A DNA stretch of 64,000 nucleotides from Thermus caliditerrae (lineage in GTDB: Bacteria > Deinococcota > Deinococci > Deinococcales > Thermaceae): the NCBI RefSeq assembly GCF_021462525.1, contig NZ_JAKEDT010000002.1, forward strand, positions 47,966-111,965, written 5' to 3'. Position numbers and translations under genes: made by a program. This document shows positions 31,605 to 40,689 of the stretch, one piece after another (position 1 is the stretch's first letter; the number at the start of each line of letters is the position of its first letter). Under the pieces are notes generated by a model. The model did no database searches, was not told where the DNA came from, and saw nothing but the letters and a program-made list of their open reading frames with translations.

Positions 31605-33485
31605 CTACTTGACGGAAAGAGCGTACTTCGCCTGGTCCCACTTCTTCACGGCCCCGCGGCTGGCCCAGCCGATCTCCCAGGCGTTCCAGCCGGGGTAGCC
31701 GTAGCCGCCGGAGTAGGCGCTGGCCACGTAGTTCACGAGGCCCTGGCGCACCACGTAGGGGTTGGCGCGGAAGTAGAGGGGCAGGGCGGGGAGCTCCTCG
31801 GCCCAGATCTCCTGGGCCCGGGCGAAGAGCTGCTTCCTGCGGTTCTCGTCAAACTCCAGGACGCCCTGGCTGGTCAGGCGGTCAAACTCGTCGTTGCGCC
31901 AGCCGCCGATGTTCTGGCCCTGGTAGTTGTTCTCCTTGGTGGGCACCAGGATGGCCCCGGTGTTCAGGTTCTTGTACTGGAAGAGGCCACCGTCCTCCTG
32001 CAGGCTGGAGACCCAGGCGAACTCAAACATCCCGGTCCACTTGCACTCGGAAGCCCGCTGGATGTAGTCGTCGGAGAAGACCACGGCGGAGGGAGCGTTG
32101 TTGATCTTGACGGCTATGCCGATCTTCTTGAGATCCTCGGCGAAGAACTGCTGGGTGCGCTCGCGGATGGCGTTGCCCGCGGTGGTCACGTACTCGATCT
32201 CGAAGCGAACCGTGCGCCCGCCCACGGTGCGCTGGAGGATGCCATCAGGCCCTTTGCGCCAGCCCATCTGCGCCAGGAGAGCCTCCGCCTTCTTTAGGTC
32301 AAACTCGTACTTCTTGACGTTGGGGTTGAAGAGGGGGTTGACGGGGGCGATCCAGGTGTGGGCCACGGGCTGCAGGCCGTCAAAGAAGGCCTTCACCAAG
32401 CCCTCGCGGTTCAGGGCATGGAGGATGGCCTGGCGGGTGCGCACATCGTCCAAGCCCAGGTCCTTCACCTGCTGGCAGTTGCTGAACTTGTTGATGTCGA
32501 TGTGCTCCCAGATGGCCCCGGGCACGAACCAGATGTCAAAGCGGCCGGGGGCGCGGGAGGTGAGCTGCTTAGAGCGGCCCTGGTCAAAGGTGAGGGCCAC
32601 GCTGGAGGTGGCGTCGATGGAACCGCCGATCACCGCCACCAAGAGGGAGTTGGTGTTCTGGATGAAGCGGTAGACCACCTTCTGCACGTACCTGCTCTCC
32701 CCGCCTTCCGGCTTGATGGGGAAGTTGGGGTTCCGCTCCATCTCGATGGAGTTCCCCGGCACCCAGCGCTTCAGCTTGAAGGCACCCGAGTAGACCATGG
32801 CTCCCCGGTTCAGGGCCTGGGGGGTGGCGAACTTGAGGAAGAAGTTGCGGTAGAGCTCGTTGAGCTTCTCCGCGTCCTTGTCGGGGTCCAGGTTGCGGGC
32901 CGCCGCCTTCACCTTCTCCCACTCGGGGCCCATGATGTGCTTGGGGGCGTAGCCGATGGGGGAGCCGTAGGTGCCGCCGTAGGTGTCGTAGTAGTAGGCG
33001 GGCTCAAAGATCACGGTGAAGTTGCGGGCATCCCGTACCCGGAGCTGGACCCGCTCCCAGTAGTCGGGGTTCAGGACGGGCATGCCCTTGGCCTTGCCCA
33101 CCTCGTAGTAGAAGGCCACGTCCTCGGTGGTGATGGGCTTGCCGTCGGACCAGCGGGCGTCTGGGCGGATGGTGAGGTCCATCTCCAGCCGCTTCTTGCC
33201 CCCACCGATGTCCGTCACCCGCAGGCGCCCGTTCTGCTGGGTGGGCACCTCGGTGGCCAGAACGGGGAAGTTCTGGCTATCCGCGTTGAAACCGATAAAG
33301 GGCGCGAAGAGATAGCCTTCGATCTCGCTCTTGATGGCCTGGTTGGAGATGACGCTTAGGAAGTCCCCCGCCAACACCCTAGGCTCCTGGGAAGCCCCTA
33401 CGACCAGGCTGTTGTCCTGGGGACCTGCTAGGGCCAGGCCCAAGGCGGTTAAACCGAGTACAGCCAGCTTGCCTACTTTTCTCAT
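31605..33485 (-). CDS. dppA: peptide ABC transporter substrate-binding protein
   Basis: A 626-residue family 5 extracellular solute-binding protein. A signal peptide (MRKVGKLAVLGLTALGLALAGPQ) is followed by DNSLVVGASQEPRVLAGDF, then RPDARWSDGKPITTEDVAFYYE, which is typical of the OppA/DppA family. C-terminal QEIWAEELPALPLYFRANPYVV is also standard. AAGGAGG precedes the ATG, and a good promoter lies upstream. Peptide is the likely ligand; other members bind sugars or nickel. Confidence 0.92.
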   Translation of the reverse strand: MRKVGKLAVLGLTALGLALAGPQDNSLVVGASQEPRVLAGDFLSVISNQAIKSEIEGYLFAPFIGFNADSQNFPVLATEVPTQQNGRLRVTDIGGGKKRLEMDLTIRPDARWSDGKPITTEDVAFYYEVGKAKGMPVLNPDYWERVQLRVRDARNFTVIFEPAYYYDTYGGTYGSPIGYAPKHIMGPEWEKVKAAARNLDPDKDAEKLNELYRNFFLKFATPQALNRGAMVYSGAFKLKRWVPGNSIEMERNPNFPIKPEGGESRYVQKVVYRFIQNTNSLLVAVIGGSIDATSSVALTFDQGRSKQLTSRAPGRFDIWFVPGAIWEHIDINKFSNCQQVKDLGLDDVRTRQAILHALNREGLVKAFFDGLQPVAHTWIAPVNPLFNPNVKKYEFDLKKAEALLAQMGWRKGPDGILQRTVGGRTVRFEIEYVTTAGNAIRERTQQFFAEDLKKIGIAVKINNAPSAVVFSDDYIQRASECKWTGMFEFAWVSSLQEDGGLFQYKNLNTGAILVPTKENNYQGQNIGGWRNDEFDRLTSQGVLEFDENRRKQLFARAQEIWAEELPALPLYFRANPYVVRQGLVNYVASAYSGGYGYPGWNAWEIGWASRGAVKKWDQAKYALSVK

Positions 33486-33531
33486 ACGGCCTCCTTTCGT
33501 GGTCGCGGCACTATCCTTAGTGGCCGAGGCT

Positions 33532-33559
33532 ATTATACGGCGCCCCCAATGAAGGTCAA
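33532..33559 (-). promoter_or_regulatory. dppA promoter
   Basis: On the minus strand TTGACC (complement of 33554-33559), a 16-bp spacer, then a perfect TATAAT (complement of 33532-33537). The leader is about 40 nt with AAGGAGG before ATG 33485. Confidence 0.8.
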
Positions 33560-33570
33560 TGGGAAGAAAG

Positions 33571-33595
33571 CTAAAGGGGCCTGAAGCCAGGCCCC
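33571..33595 (-). terminator. terminator after the iscA-type gene
   Basis: On the minus strand an 8-bp stem GGGGCCTG / CAGGCCCC with a 4-base loop is followed by TTTAGCTTTCTT. It separates the Fe-S carrier gene from the dppA promoter. Confidence 0.7.
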
Positions 33596-33617
33596 TCCAG
33601 AGCGCCTCTAGCGCAGA

Positions 33618-33998
33618 TCAGTGACCGCAGGTGCGGGCCTCCCCCTCCTGGTCCTTGGTGCGGAAGGAGTGGCCACAACCGCAGGTGCTGGCGGCGTTGG
33701 GGTTGTGCACGGTAAACCCGCCGCCCATGAGGCTTTCCATCCAGTCGATCTCCGAGCCCACCAGGTAGGGCAAGGACCTGGGGTCCACCACCAGGCGCAC
33801 CCCGTGCATCTCCACGAGGGTATCCCCCTCGAGCTCCCTTTCATCCACAGCCATGCCGTACTGGAAGCCGGAGCACCCGCCGGACTTGATGTAGACCCGA
33901 ATGGCCGCATGCTCCTTGCCGTAGCGGGCCAGGATCTCCTTGGCCTTCTCCGCCGCCAGAGGGGTGATGCGGATAACCGCTTCCTGCGTTTTTACCAT
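33618..33998 (-). CDS. A-type Fe-S cluster carrier (IscA/ErpA/SufA family)
   Basis: A 126-residue A-type carrier that delivers Fe-S clusters to apoproteins. The three cysteines are visible in SGGCSGFQYGM and STCGCGHSF. ATG 33998 has AAGGAGG upstream, so the longer frame from 34082 is rejected. The last residues (EGEARTCGH) add an extra Cys-His tail. No other isc or suf gene is nearby. Confidence 0.92.
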   Translation of the reverse strand: MVKTQEAVIRITPLAAEKAKEILARYGKEHAAIRVYIKSGGCSGFQYGMAVDERELEGDTLVEMHGVRLVVDPRSLPYLVGSEIDWMESLMGGGFTVHNPNAASTCGCGHSFRTKDQEGEARTCGH

Positions 33999-34080
33999 CC
34001 CGCAAACCTCCTTACCCCCCACCTTACCCCATGCAAGGGTAGGGAATGTGAAGCAGGTTCCAGGGGAATAGCATAAGGGC

Positions 34081-35214
34081 ATGGATCCTCTCCCCCTTCA
34101 ACGCATCCTCCAGGAAGAAAGGCTGGATGGCTGGCTCCTTTTTTCATTCGGCAGAAGCAACCCCCTGGCCCTCGAGGCCCTCGGCCTGGTCCAGGTCCAC
34201 CTCACCCGCCGCTTCGCCTACTTCATCCCCCGAGAAGGCGAACCCACCCTCCTCTGCCACGCCATAGAGGCCAGCCTTTTTCCTCTCCTTCCGGGAAAGC
34301 GGCGCACCTACCAGAGCTGGCAGGGCTTCCAGGAGGAACTCGCCCGCCTTCTGCACGGCGCCAGGCGCATCGCCTTGGAGTACGTGCCCGGGGGCATGAT
34401 CCCCTACCTCTCCCGGGTGGACGGGGGCACCTTAGACCTCCTGCGGGGGATGGGGCTAGAGCTCGCCTCCTCCTGGCCCCTTCTCCTCACCTTTCAAACC
34501 TGGGGGGAGGAGAAGCTGGGAAGCCACCGCCGCGCGGCGGCAGGCCTGGAGGCAGCCAAAGGGCGGGCCTTGGCCTTCCTGCGGGAACGCCCCAGGGCCA
34601 TGGAGCGGGAGGTCCAGGAGGTTCTCGCCCAGGCGCTTTCGGCCCAGGGCCTGGTCTTTGACCACCCGCCCATGGTGGCCTTCGGTGCAAACGCCGCCAA
34701 CCCTCATCACCAACCTGGGGACAAGCGCCTGGAGGAAGGGGAGGTGGCCCTTTTGGACCTCTGGGCCAAGGAGCCGGGTGGAGTCTACGCCGACATCACC
34801 TGGATGGCGGGCCTAAGGGCCTCAGAAGCGGCCCACCGGGCCTTCCAAGCGGTGGCCCGGGCCCGGGATGAGGCCATCCGCTTTGTGGCCCAGACCTACC
34901 GGGAAGGCCGCCACCCCAAAGGGTACGAGGTGGACCGGGTGGCCCGGGGGGTGCTGGAGGCCGCAGGGTACAGGGCTTATGTCCGCCACCGCACCGGGCA
35001 CAACCTGGGGGAGGAGGTGCACGGCTCCGGACCCCACCTGGACGACCTGGAAACCCACGACCTCCGCCCCCTGGTGCCGGGGCTGGCCTTCACCGTGGAG
35101 CCGGGGCTCTACCTACCCGGCGAGTTTGGGGTGCGCACCGAGGTGGACGTCTACTTGCGCCCCGAAGGGCCCGAGGTCACCACCCCCCTCCAGCAGGAGA
35201 TCACCCCCCTCTAG
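34081..35214 (+). CDS. M24 family metallopeptidase (Xaa-Pro peptidase type)
   Basis: A 377-residue pita-bread-fold peptidase. Residues 1-130 form a creatinase-like N-terminal domain. In the catalytic domain the metal ligands appear as two Asp in [18 protein letters not shown], His in [12 protein letters not shown], Glu in [14 protein letters not shown] and Glu in VRTEVDVYL, so the enzyme should be active, cutting before proline. Which dipeptidase or aminopeptidase group it belongs to is uncertain. Confidence 0.9.
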   Translation: MDPLPLQRILQEERLDGWLLFSFGRSNPLALEALGLVQVHLTRRFAYFIPREGEPTLLCHAIEASLFPLLPGKRRTYQSWQGFQEELARLLHGARRIALEYVPGGMIPYLSRVDGGTLDLLRGMGLELASSWPLLLTFQTWGEEKLGSHRRAAAGLEAAKGRALAFLRERPRAMEREVQEVLAQALSAQGLVFDHPPMVAFGANAANPHHQPGDKRLEEGEVALLDLWAKEPGGVYADITWMAGLRASEAAHRAFQAVARARDEAIRFVAQTYREGRHPKGYEVDRVARGVLEAAGYRAYVRHRTGHNLGEEVHGSGPHLDDLETHDLRPLVPGLAFTVEPGLYLPGEFGVRTEVDVYLRPEGPEVTTPLQQEITPL

Positions 35215-35249
35215 GCATACCCCGGGGGCGTGGTATCTTGGGGGACGGC

Positions 35250-36182
35250 ATGGACCGCCCCCTGCTGATCTTTTCCGGCCAGTCCAACCGCCCCCTGGCC
35301 CAGGCCATCGCCGAGGCCCTAGGCCTACCTTTGGGCAAAAGCACCACTTTGCGCTTCGCCAACGACAACCTCTTCGTGCGCTTTGAGGAAAGCCTCCGGG
35401 AGGGGGACGTCTTCATCGTTCAGTCCCTCACCCCTCCGGTGCAGGATCACCTCATGGAGCTCCTGATGATGGTGGACGCCGCCAAGGGGGCCAGCGCCGC
35501 CCGGGTCACCGCGGTCATCCCCTACTTTTCCTACGCCAGGAGCGACAAGAAGGACGCCCCTCGCATCTCCATCGCTGCCCGGCTTATCGCCGACCTCCTG
35601 CAGACCGCCGGGGCCGACCGGGTGCTCACCATGACCCTGCATTCCCCTCAGGTCCATGGCTTCTTCAAAATCCCTGTGGACCACCTCTCCGCCGAACCCG
35701 TGATCGCCAATCACTTCGCCACCCGGGTGGACCTGGAGAACGCCGTGGTGGTGGCCCCGGACGCCGGGGACCTCAAGCGGGCCAGCTCCCTGGCCCGCCG
35801 CCTGCGCCTGCCCCTGGCCTTCATCGACAAGGAGCGGGTCTCCGACACCGAGGTGCGGGTGCGGATGCTGGTGGGGGAAGTGGAGGGGAAGACGGCCCTG
35901 ATCGTGGACGACGAGATCTCCACCGCTGGCAGCCTGGTGGAGGCGGTGGAGGCTCTGTTGCAGGCGGGGGCCAAAGAGGTCTACGCCGCCGCCACCCATG
36001 GGGTCTACGTGGGGCCGGCCCTGGAGCGCATCGCCCAAAGCCCGGTCAAGGAGGTGGCCGCTACCGACACCTGTCTGCCCAAGGAAGGCGATAAGCTCAA
36101 GACCCTTACCGTGGCTCCCCTCTTCGCCGAGGCCATCTGGCGCATCCACCGGGGGGAATCGGTGTCCAGCCTCTTCACCTAA
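35250..36182 (+). CDS. prs: ribose-phosphate pyrophosphokinase
   Basis: A 310-residue PRPP synthetase, which makes PRPP from ribose 5-phosphate and ATP for nucleotide, His and Trp synthesis. [16 protein letters not shown] start, the ATP-binding flexible loop region [17 protein letters not shown], and the PRPP loop [17 protein letters not shown] are all visible. The ATG at 35250 lies shortly after a TATCTT -10-like box (35233-35238); a frame opening at 35238 adds only four residues and is less likely. Confidence 0.94.
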   Translation: MDRPLLIFSGQSNRPLAQAIAEALGLPLGKSTTLRFANDNLFVRFEESLREGDVFIVQSLTPPVQDHLMELLMMVDAAKGASAARVTAVIPYFSYARSDKKDAPRISIAARLIADLLQTAGADRVLTMTLHSPQVHGFFKIPVDHLSAEPVIANHFATRVDLENAVVVAPDAGDLKRASSLARRLRLPLAFIDKERVSDTEVRVRMLVGEVEGKTALIVDDEISTAGSLVEAVEALLQAGAKEVYAAATHGVYVGPALERIAQSPVKEVAATDTCLPKEGDKLKTLTVAPLFAEAIWRIHRGESVSSLFT

Positions 36183-36186
36183 GGCC

Positions 36187-36888
36187 ATGCGCACGGAACG
36201 CTTAGAACTGGCAGGGCTACCCCTCCTGGCCCGGGTCCCCAAGGAGCCGAAGGCCCTCCTGCTGGCCCTGCATGGCCTGCAGGGCTCCAAGGAGCACATC
36301 CTCTCCCTCCTTCCGGGATACGCAGAGGCCGGTTTTCTTCTGCTGGCCTTGGATGCCCCCCGGCACGGGGAGCGGGGGGGGCCACCCCCCTCCTCCAAAA
36401 GCCCCCGGTACGTGGAGGAGGTGTACCAGGTGGCCCTACGCTTCGCCGAAGAGGCCCAGGAAGTGGCCCGGAAGGCCCAGGCGCGCTTCGGCCTGCCCCT
36501 CTTCCTGGCGGGGGGGAGCCTGGGAGCCTTCGTGGTCCACCTCCTCCTCTCCCGCGGCTTGAGGCCCCAGGCGGCCTTGGCCTTTATCGGCAGTGGCTTC
36601 CCCATGAAGCTGCCCCAGGGGCAGGAGGTCGAGGACCCCGGGGTGCGGGCCCTCTACGAGGAGCCGCCCGCCCTCAAGGGGGAAGCCTATGGCGGGGTGC
36701 CCCTTCTGCACCTCCACGGCACCAAGGACCTGATCGTGCCCCTAACCCGCATGGAGAAAACGGTGGAGGCCCTGAGGCCCCACTACCCCGAGGGGCGCCT
36801 GGCCCGCTTGGTGGAGGAGGGGGCGGGACACGTCATCACCCCCCTCATGGCCCGGATGGGCCTGGCCTTTTTGCAGGCCTGGCTCTGA
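36187..36888 (+). CDS. alpha/beta hydrolase
   Basis: A 233-residue alpha/beta-hydrolase. Catalytic triad: Ser in LAGGSLGAFV (G-x-S-x-G), Asp in HGTKDLIVPL and His in EGAGHVITP. The oxyanion segment is ALHGLQGSKE. The gene starts 4 bp after prs and is likely co-transcribed. Esterase or peptidase activity is likely; substrate unknown. Confidence 0.88.
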   Translation: MRTERLELAGLPLLARVPKEPKALLLALHGLQGSKEHILSLLPGYAEAGFLLLALDAPRHGERGGPPPSSKSPRYVEEVYQVALRFAEEAQEVARKAQARFGLPLFLAGGSLGAFVVHLLLSRGLRPQAALAFIGSGFPMKLPQGQEVEDPGVRALYEEPPALKGEAYGGVPLLHLHGTKDLIVPLTRMEKTVEALRPHYPEGRLARLVEEGAGHVITPLMARMGLAFLQAWL

Positions 36889-36898
36889 GGGGGAAGGG

Positions 36899-37432
36899 AT
36901 GCTCCTCCAGGGACTCAGGGGCTACCGGGGCTACCCGGGGGGCTTCCGAGCCTACCGCAACGCCTTCCCCACGGTGGAACTCTCCTGGTGGCACCGGGTG
37001 GGGGATAAGAGGACCATAAGCCGCCTCCGGTCCCTGGCCCCGGAAGGGTTCCGCTTCAGCGTCTATGGCCACAAGCACCTCACCTTCCTCCCCTCTGGCA
37101 AAGAGCGGCGGAGGTTACGGCGCTTCCTGAGGCGGTTTCGCCTCTTCGGCCCCAAGGCGGGGGCGGTGCGCCTGAAGGTGCCCCAGGACGTGGCCCCGGA
37201 GGGCTTCGCCCGCTGGCTGGACCTCTTGGAGGAAGTCTTAGCCGAGGTGGGCCCGGTTCCCCTGGCCTTTGAAGGGGAAGTGCCCCTGAAGCCCCTCTTG
37301 AGGGAACGGGGGTACGCCCTGGTGAACGAGGCGGGAGGGCCCTTTCTCTACCTGGTGGACCCGGTGGAGGTACCCCAAGAGGGGGAAGGGTACCTCTACC
37401 GCACGGCCCCCAAGGGTGCTTCCGAAGGGTGA
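36899..37432 (+). CDS. short DUF72-like protein
   Basis: A 177-residue protein resembling DUF72 TIM-barrel-like proteins (YecE family): GYRGYPGGFRAYRNAFPTVELSWWHRVG and the PEGFRFSVYGHKHLTF block correspond to the usual G-Y-x-W...F-x-x-VE-x-N and P-x-x-F-x-F-x-x-K motifs. Family members have about 240-280 residues, so this copy is shortened by a third, mostly in its middle and end. Frame and codon use are intact. Function of DUF72 is unknown. Confidence 0.65.
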   Translation: MLLQGLRGYRGYPGGFRAYRNAFPTVELSWWHRVGDKRTISRLRSLAPEGFRFSVYGHKHLTFLPSGKERRRLRRFLRRFRLFGPKAGAVRLKVPQDVAPEGFARWLDLLEEVLAEVGPVPLAFEGEVPLKPLLRERGYALVNEAGGPFLYLVDPVEVPQEGEGYLYRTAPKGASEG

Positions 37433-37453
37433 GGGAGCGCGCACCGGCACGTC

Positions 37454-37482
37454 TTCACAAGCCGCCCCTTCCGCCCTACACT
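37454..37482 (+). promoter_or_regulatory. speA promoter
   Basis: TTCACA (37454-37459), a 17-bp spacer and TACACT (37477-37482). The mRNA would have a leader of about 38 nt ending in CCCGGAGGG ahead of the TTG start. Confidence 0.6.
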
Positions 37483-37526
37483 CATAGCGGGGGTTGACCC
37501 AGATCGGTCGGCCCGGAGGGCGAAAC

Positions 37527-39419
37527 TTGAAAACGGCCAGGCGCTTTTCCCCCAAAGAAGCCGAGGAAATCTACCTGGTGCCCTACTGGGGAGCAGGGTT
37601 TTTCCGGGTGGGGCGGGACGGGGAGCTGGAAGTGACCCCCATGGGCGAGAAGGGGCCTTCCGCCTCCCTTCTGGAGATCGTGGAGGCCCTGAGGGACGAG
37701 GGCAGGCCCCTGCCCCTCGTCCTCCGCTTCCCCCAGATCCTCGAGGCCCGGGTGCGGGAGCTGAACGAGGCCTTCCAGCGGGCCATGGAGAAGTACGGCT
37801 ACGCGGGAGGCTACCGCGGGGTCTACCCGGTGAAGGTGAACCAGCGGCGGCTGGTGCTGGAAACGGTGGCCCGGGCGGGGAGGCCCTACCACTACGGCCT
37901 TGAGGCGGGCAGCAAAGCCGAGCTGGCCCTCATCCTGGCCCAGGACCTTTCCAAGGAAGCCCTGATCACCACCAACGGCTTCAAGGACGACGACTTCATC
38001 CGCCTGGCCCTCACCGGGCGCAAGCTGGGAAGAAACGTGGTCATCACCCTGGAAAAGTTCGCTGAGCTGGCCCGGGTGGTGCGCATTTCCAAGGAGCTGG
38101 GGGTGCGCCCCCAGATCGGCATCCGCTACAAGCTGAAGGCCAAGGGGGCGGGGCAGTGGGAGGCCAGCGGGGGGGAAAACGCCAAGTTCGGCCTCACCAC
38201 CCCGGAGATCGTGCGGGCGGTGGAGATCCTAAAAGAGGAAGGCCTCCTGGACACCCTGGTCATGGTCCACGCCCACATCGGCAGCCAGGTGACGGACATC
38301 CGCCGGATCAAGGCGGCGGTGCGGGAGGCGGCCCAGACCTACGTGCAACTCCGCAAGCTGGGGGCCCCCCTCACCTACCTGAACCTGGGCGGGGGTCTGG
38401 CGGTGGACTACGACGGCTCCAAGACCAACTTCTACGCCTCCGCCAACTACACCCTTCCCGAGTACGCCGAGGACCTGGTCTACGTGACCAAGGAGGTGGT
38501 GGAAGCCCAGGGCGAACCCCACCCCACCCTGGTCACGGAGTCGGGCCGGGCGGTAACCGCCTACCACGAGGTCCTGGTCCTGGAGGTCATCGACGTCATC
38601 ACGCCTCCGGGGGAAACCCGGCCCTCCCCCCCGCCCGCGGAGGCCCACCCCCTGGTCAAGGAGCTCTGGGAGAGCCTGGAAACCCTCTCCCCCAAGAACT
38701 TCCGCGAGGTCTACCACGACGCCTTCGCCGACAAGGAAACCCTGCAAACCCTCTACGACTTGGGGTTAGTGTCCCTAAGGGACCGGGCTTTGGCCGAGGA
38801 GATCTTTTACCACATCGCCCGCAAGGTGTATGCCATCGTGAAGGAGCTGCCCTACGCTCCCGACGAGTTTGAGGACCTGGAGAAGCTCCTGGCCGACAAG
38901 CTGGTGTGCAACTTCTCCATCTTCCAGAGCCTTCCCGATGCCTGGGCCATCCACCAGCTCTTCCCCATCGTGCCCCTAAGCCGCCTCCACGAGCCCCCCA
39001 CCCGCCAGGCCACCCTGGTGGACATCTCCTGCGACTCCGACGGCAAAATCGACCGCTTCATCGACCTGCACGACGTGCGCCAGAGCCTTCCGGTCCACCC
39101 CATCCGCCCCGGGGAACCCTACTACCTGGGGGTCTTCCTGGTGGGGGCCTACCAGGATGTTCTCGGGAGCAACCACAACCTCTTCGGCCAGGTGGGGGAG
39201 GCCCACGTGGTGGTGGACGAGGAAGGCTTCGCCATTGAGCGCTTTGTCCCCGGGGAAAGTGCGGAGAAGGTCATAGAGAAGATGGGTTTCACCGCCCGGG
39301 AGCTTTCCTTGGGGGTGGAGCGCCTGGTGCGGCAAAGCCGCCTCTCCCCCGCGGAAAAGGGAGCCTTCCTGGAGCGGTACGCCCGGGAGCTCCAGGGGTA
39401 CACCTACCTGGAAGACTAA
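37527..39419 (+). CDS. speA: biosynthetic arginine decarboxylase
   Basis: A 630-residue fold-type III PLP decarboxylase making agmatine from arginine. PLP lysine in GVYPVKVNQRRLVLE, then GLEAGSKAEL, HIGSQVTDIR, NLGGGLAVDYDGS and the catalytic VDISCDSDGK. In Thermus, agmatine is the precursor of the long and branched polyamines through N1-aminopropylagmatine (established in T. thermophilus). I set the start at TTG 37527 (KTARRFSPKEAEEIYLVPYW) because GGAGGG lies 6 nt upstream; TTG 37494 would place 11 extra residues before the conserved N-terminus. Confidence 0.94.
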   Translation: MKTARRFSPKEAEEIYLVPYWGAGFFRVGRDGELEVTPMGEKGPSASLLEIVEALRDEGRPLPLVLRFPQILEARVRELNEAFQRAMEKYGYAGGYRGVYPVKVNQRRLVLETVARAGRPYHYGLEAGSKAELALILAQDLSKEALITTNGFKDDDFIRLALTGRKLGRNVVITLEKFAELARVVRISKELGVRPQIGIRYKLKAKGAGQWEASGGENAKFGLTTPEIVRAVEILKEEGLLDTLVMVHAHIGSQVTDIRRIKAAVREAAQTYVQLRKLGAPLTYLNLGGGLAVDYDGSKTNFYASANYTLPEYAEDLVYVTKEVVEAQGEPHPTLVTESGRAVTAYHEVLVLEVIDVITPPGETRPSPPPAEAHPLVKELWESLETLSPKNFREVYHDAFADKETLQTLYDLGLVSLRDRALAEEIFYHIARKVYAIVKELPYAPDEFEDLEKLLADKLVCNFSIFQSLPDAWAIHQLFPIVPLSRLHEPPTRQATLVDISCDSDGKIDRFIDLHDVRQSLPVHPIRPGEPYYLGVFLVGAYQDVLGSNHNLFGQVGEAHVVVDEEGFAIERFVPGESAEKVIEKMGFTARELSLGVERLVRQSRLSPAEKGAFLERYARELQGYTYLED

Positions 39420-39464
39420 GGGGGGTTAAGGCCCTGTTAAGGGGAGGCGGGCCACCCTGGAGGT

Positions 39465-40541
39465 ATGGCCTGGGGGAAGAGCCGCTATACTGGGCTTAGG
39501 TTGCACCCCACCCTGGAGCTTCTGGACCCGCTGAACCCCGTCCGGCGCCGGATGGCCCTCTGGCTTTTACCCCTGGGGGCCGTACTGGCCTTGGTAGCCC
39601 TTTGGACCTCTCACCTAAGCGGCCTGGACCCCGTGGACCGCTTCTTCCTGCCCCTTTTGGCCGTAGGCTTCGCGGGGCTGGCCGCCGCCTTGTGGCGCTT
39701 CCCCCGCTCCGCCTCCTGGGTCCTGCCCTCGGCGCACGGGCTCATCGCCTTGTACCTGCTCAGCACCCTGGCCTTCCAGCTCCTTTTCCGCCCCAACCCC
39801 ATGGGCCTTTCCCCAGCCGCTTTCTGGGTTCCCTTCGTCTACTTTTCCAGCTTCCTCTTCTTTCAGACGCGGCAGGCAGTCCGCCTCGCCCTCCTCTACC
39901 TCGTTACCCTCGGCTTCCTCTCCGTACTGGGAAGTTTCCGAGGCCACTTTCAGGTGGCGCACCTGAACGCCCTAGCCCAGTTTTTTGGAGCCAACCTGGC
40001 CTACGTGGGCCTCCTCTACATGCTGGTGCGCATCAAGGAAGGCTACATGGAGGCCCAGCTGGACGCCTACACTGATTTCCTCACCGGGCTGAGGAACCGG
40101 CGCTACCTGGATTTGGTGCTGGAGCGCGAGCTCTTCCGCGTGCAGCGCTACGGCCGCCCCCTCTCCCTCATGGTCCTGGACTTGGACGGCTTCAAACAGG
40201 TCAACGACACCCACGGCCACGAGGTGGGGGACCGGGTGCTCAAGGCCCTGGCCGCCTGCCTCGAGGCCCATGTCCGGCAAAGCGACCGGGCGGTGCGCCT
40301 GGGGGGGGAAGAGTTCGCCGTGGTCCTGCCCGAAACCTCCCTGGCCCAGGCCGCACGCCTGGGGGAGAGGCTCCGCCAGGCGGTGGCCGCCCTGAAGGTG
40401 CCCCCGGTGGCGGCGCTCTCCGTCAGCGTGGGCGTGACCCAAGCCACCCCCACCGACTCCCCTCTTTCCCTCATCAAGCGGGCCGACGAGGCCATGTACC
40501 GGGCCAAGCGCCGGGGGAAAAACCGGGTGGAGGTAAGCTAA
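39465..40541 (+). CDS. membrane-bound diguanylate cyclase (GGDEF)
   Basis: A 358-residue protein. The first 190 residues hold about six transmembrane helices without a recognisable sensor family. A GGDEF domain follows: DFLTGLRNRRYLDLVLERE, LDLDGFKQVNDTHGHEVGD and RLGGEEFAVVLPET. The GGEEF active site and an RxxD inhibitory site five residues before it (RQSD) are both intact, so it should make c-di-GMP and be feedback-inhibited. It is the natural counterpart of the HD-GYP protein at 15.9-16.9 kb. GGAGG lies close to the ATG. Confidence 0.92.
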   Translation: MAWGKSRYTGLRLHPTLELLDPLNPVRRRMALWLLPLGAVLALVALWTSHLSGLDPVDRFFLPLLAVGFAGLAAALWRFPRSASWVLPSAHGLIALYLLSTLAFQLLFRPNPMGLSPAAFWVPFVYFSSFLFFQTRQAVRLALLYLVTLGFLSVLGSFRGHFQVAHLNALAQFFGANLAYVGLLYMLVRIKEGYMEAQLDAYTDFLTGLRNRRYLDLVLERELFRVQRYGRPLSLMVLDLDGFKQVNDTHGHEVGDRVLKALAACLEAHVRQSDRAVRLGGEEFAVVLPETSLAQAARLGERLRQAVAALKVPPVAALSVSVGVTQATPTDSPLSLIKRADEAMYRAKRRGKNRVEVS

Positions 40542-40642
40542 CACCCCTTGCCCCAAGCCCCGGCGAGGCCATGGACGGAGCCTGCCATCGGGGTAGGGGT
40601 TCAGCGCTAAAGGTAGAAGGGCCGAAGCCGCCCATAAGGAAG

Positions 40643-40662
40643 CGCGGCCCCAAGGGGCCGCG
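40643..40662. terminator. hairpin between GGDEF gene and metK
   Basis: Perfect 9-bp stem CGCGGCCCC / GGGGCCGCG with a 2-base loop, in the 148 bp between two convergent genes. No strong T-run follows on either strand, so its strength is uncertain. I see nothing else in this gap. Confidence 0.55.
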
Positions 40663-40689
40663 TCCTTGAACCTTGGCCCGGGCCGTAGC

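Noticed and set aside
37494..37526. TTG at 37494 as start of speA
   Set aside because: It has no ribosome binding site and adds residues before the conserved N-terminus; TTG 37527 has GGAGGG at good spacing.
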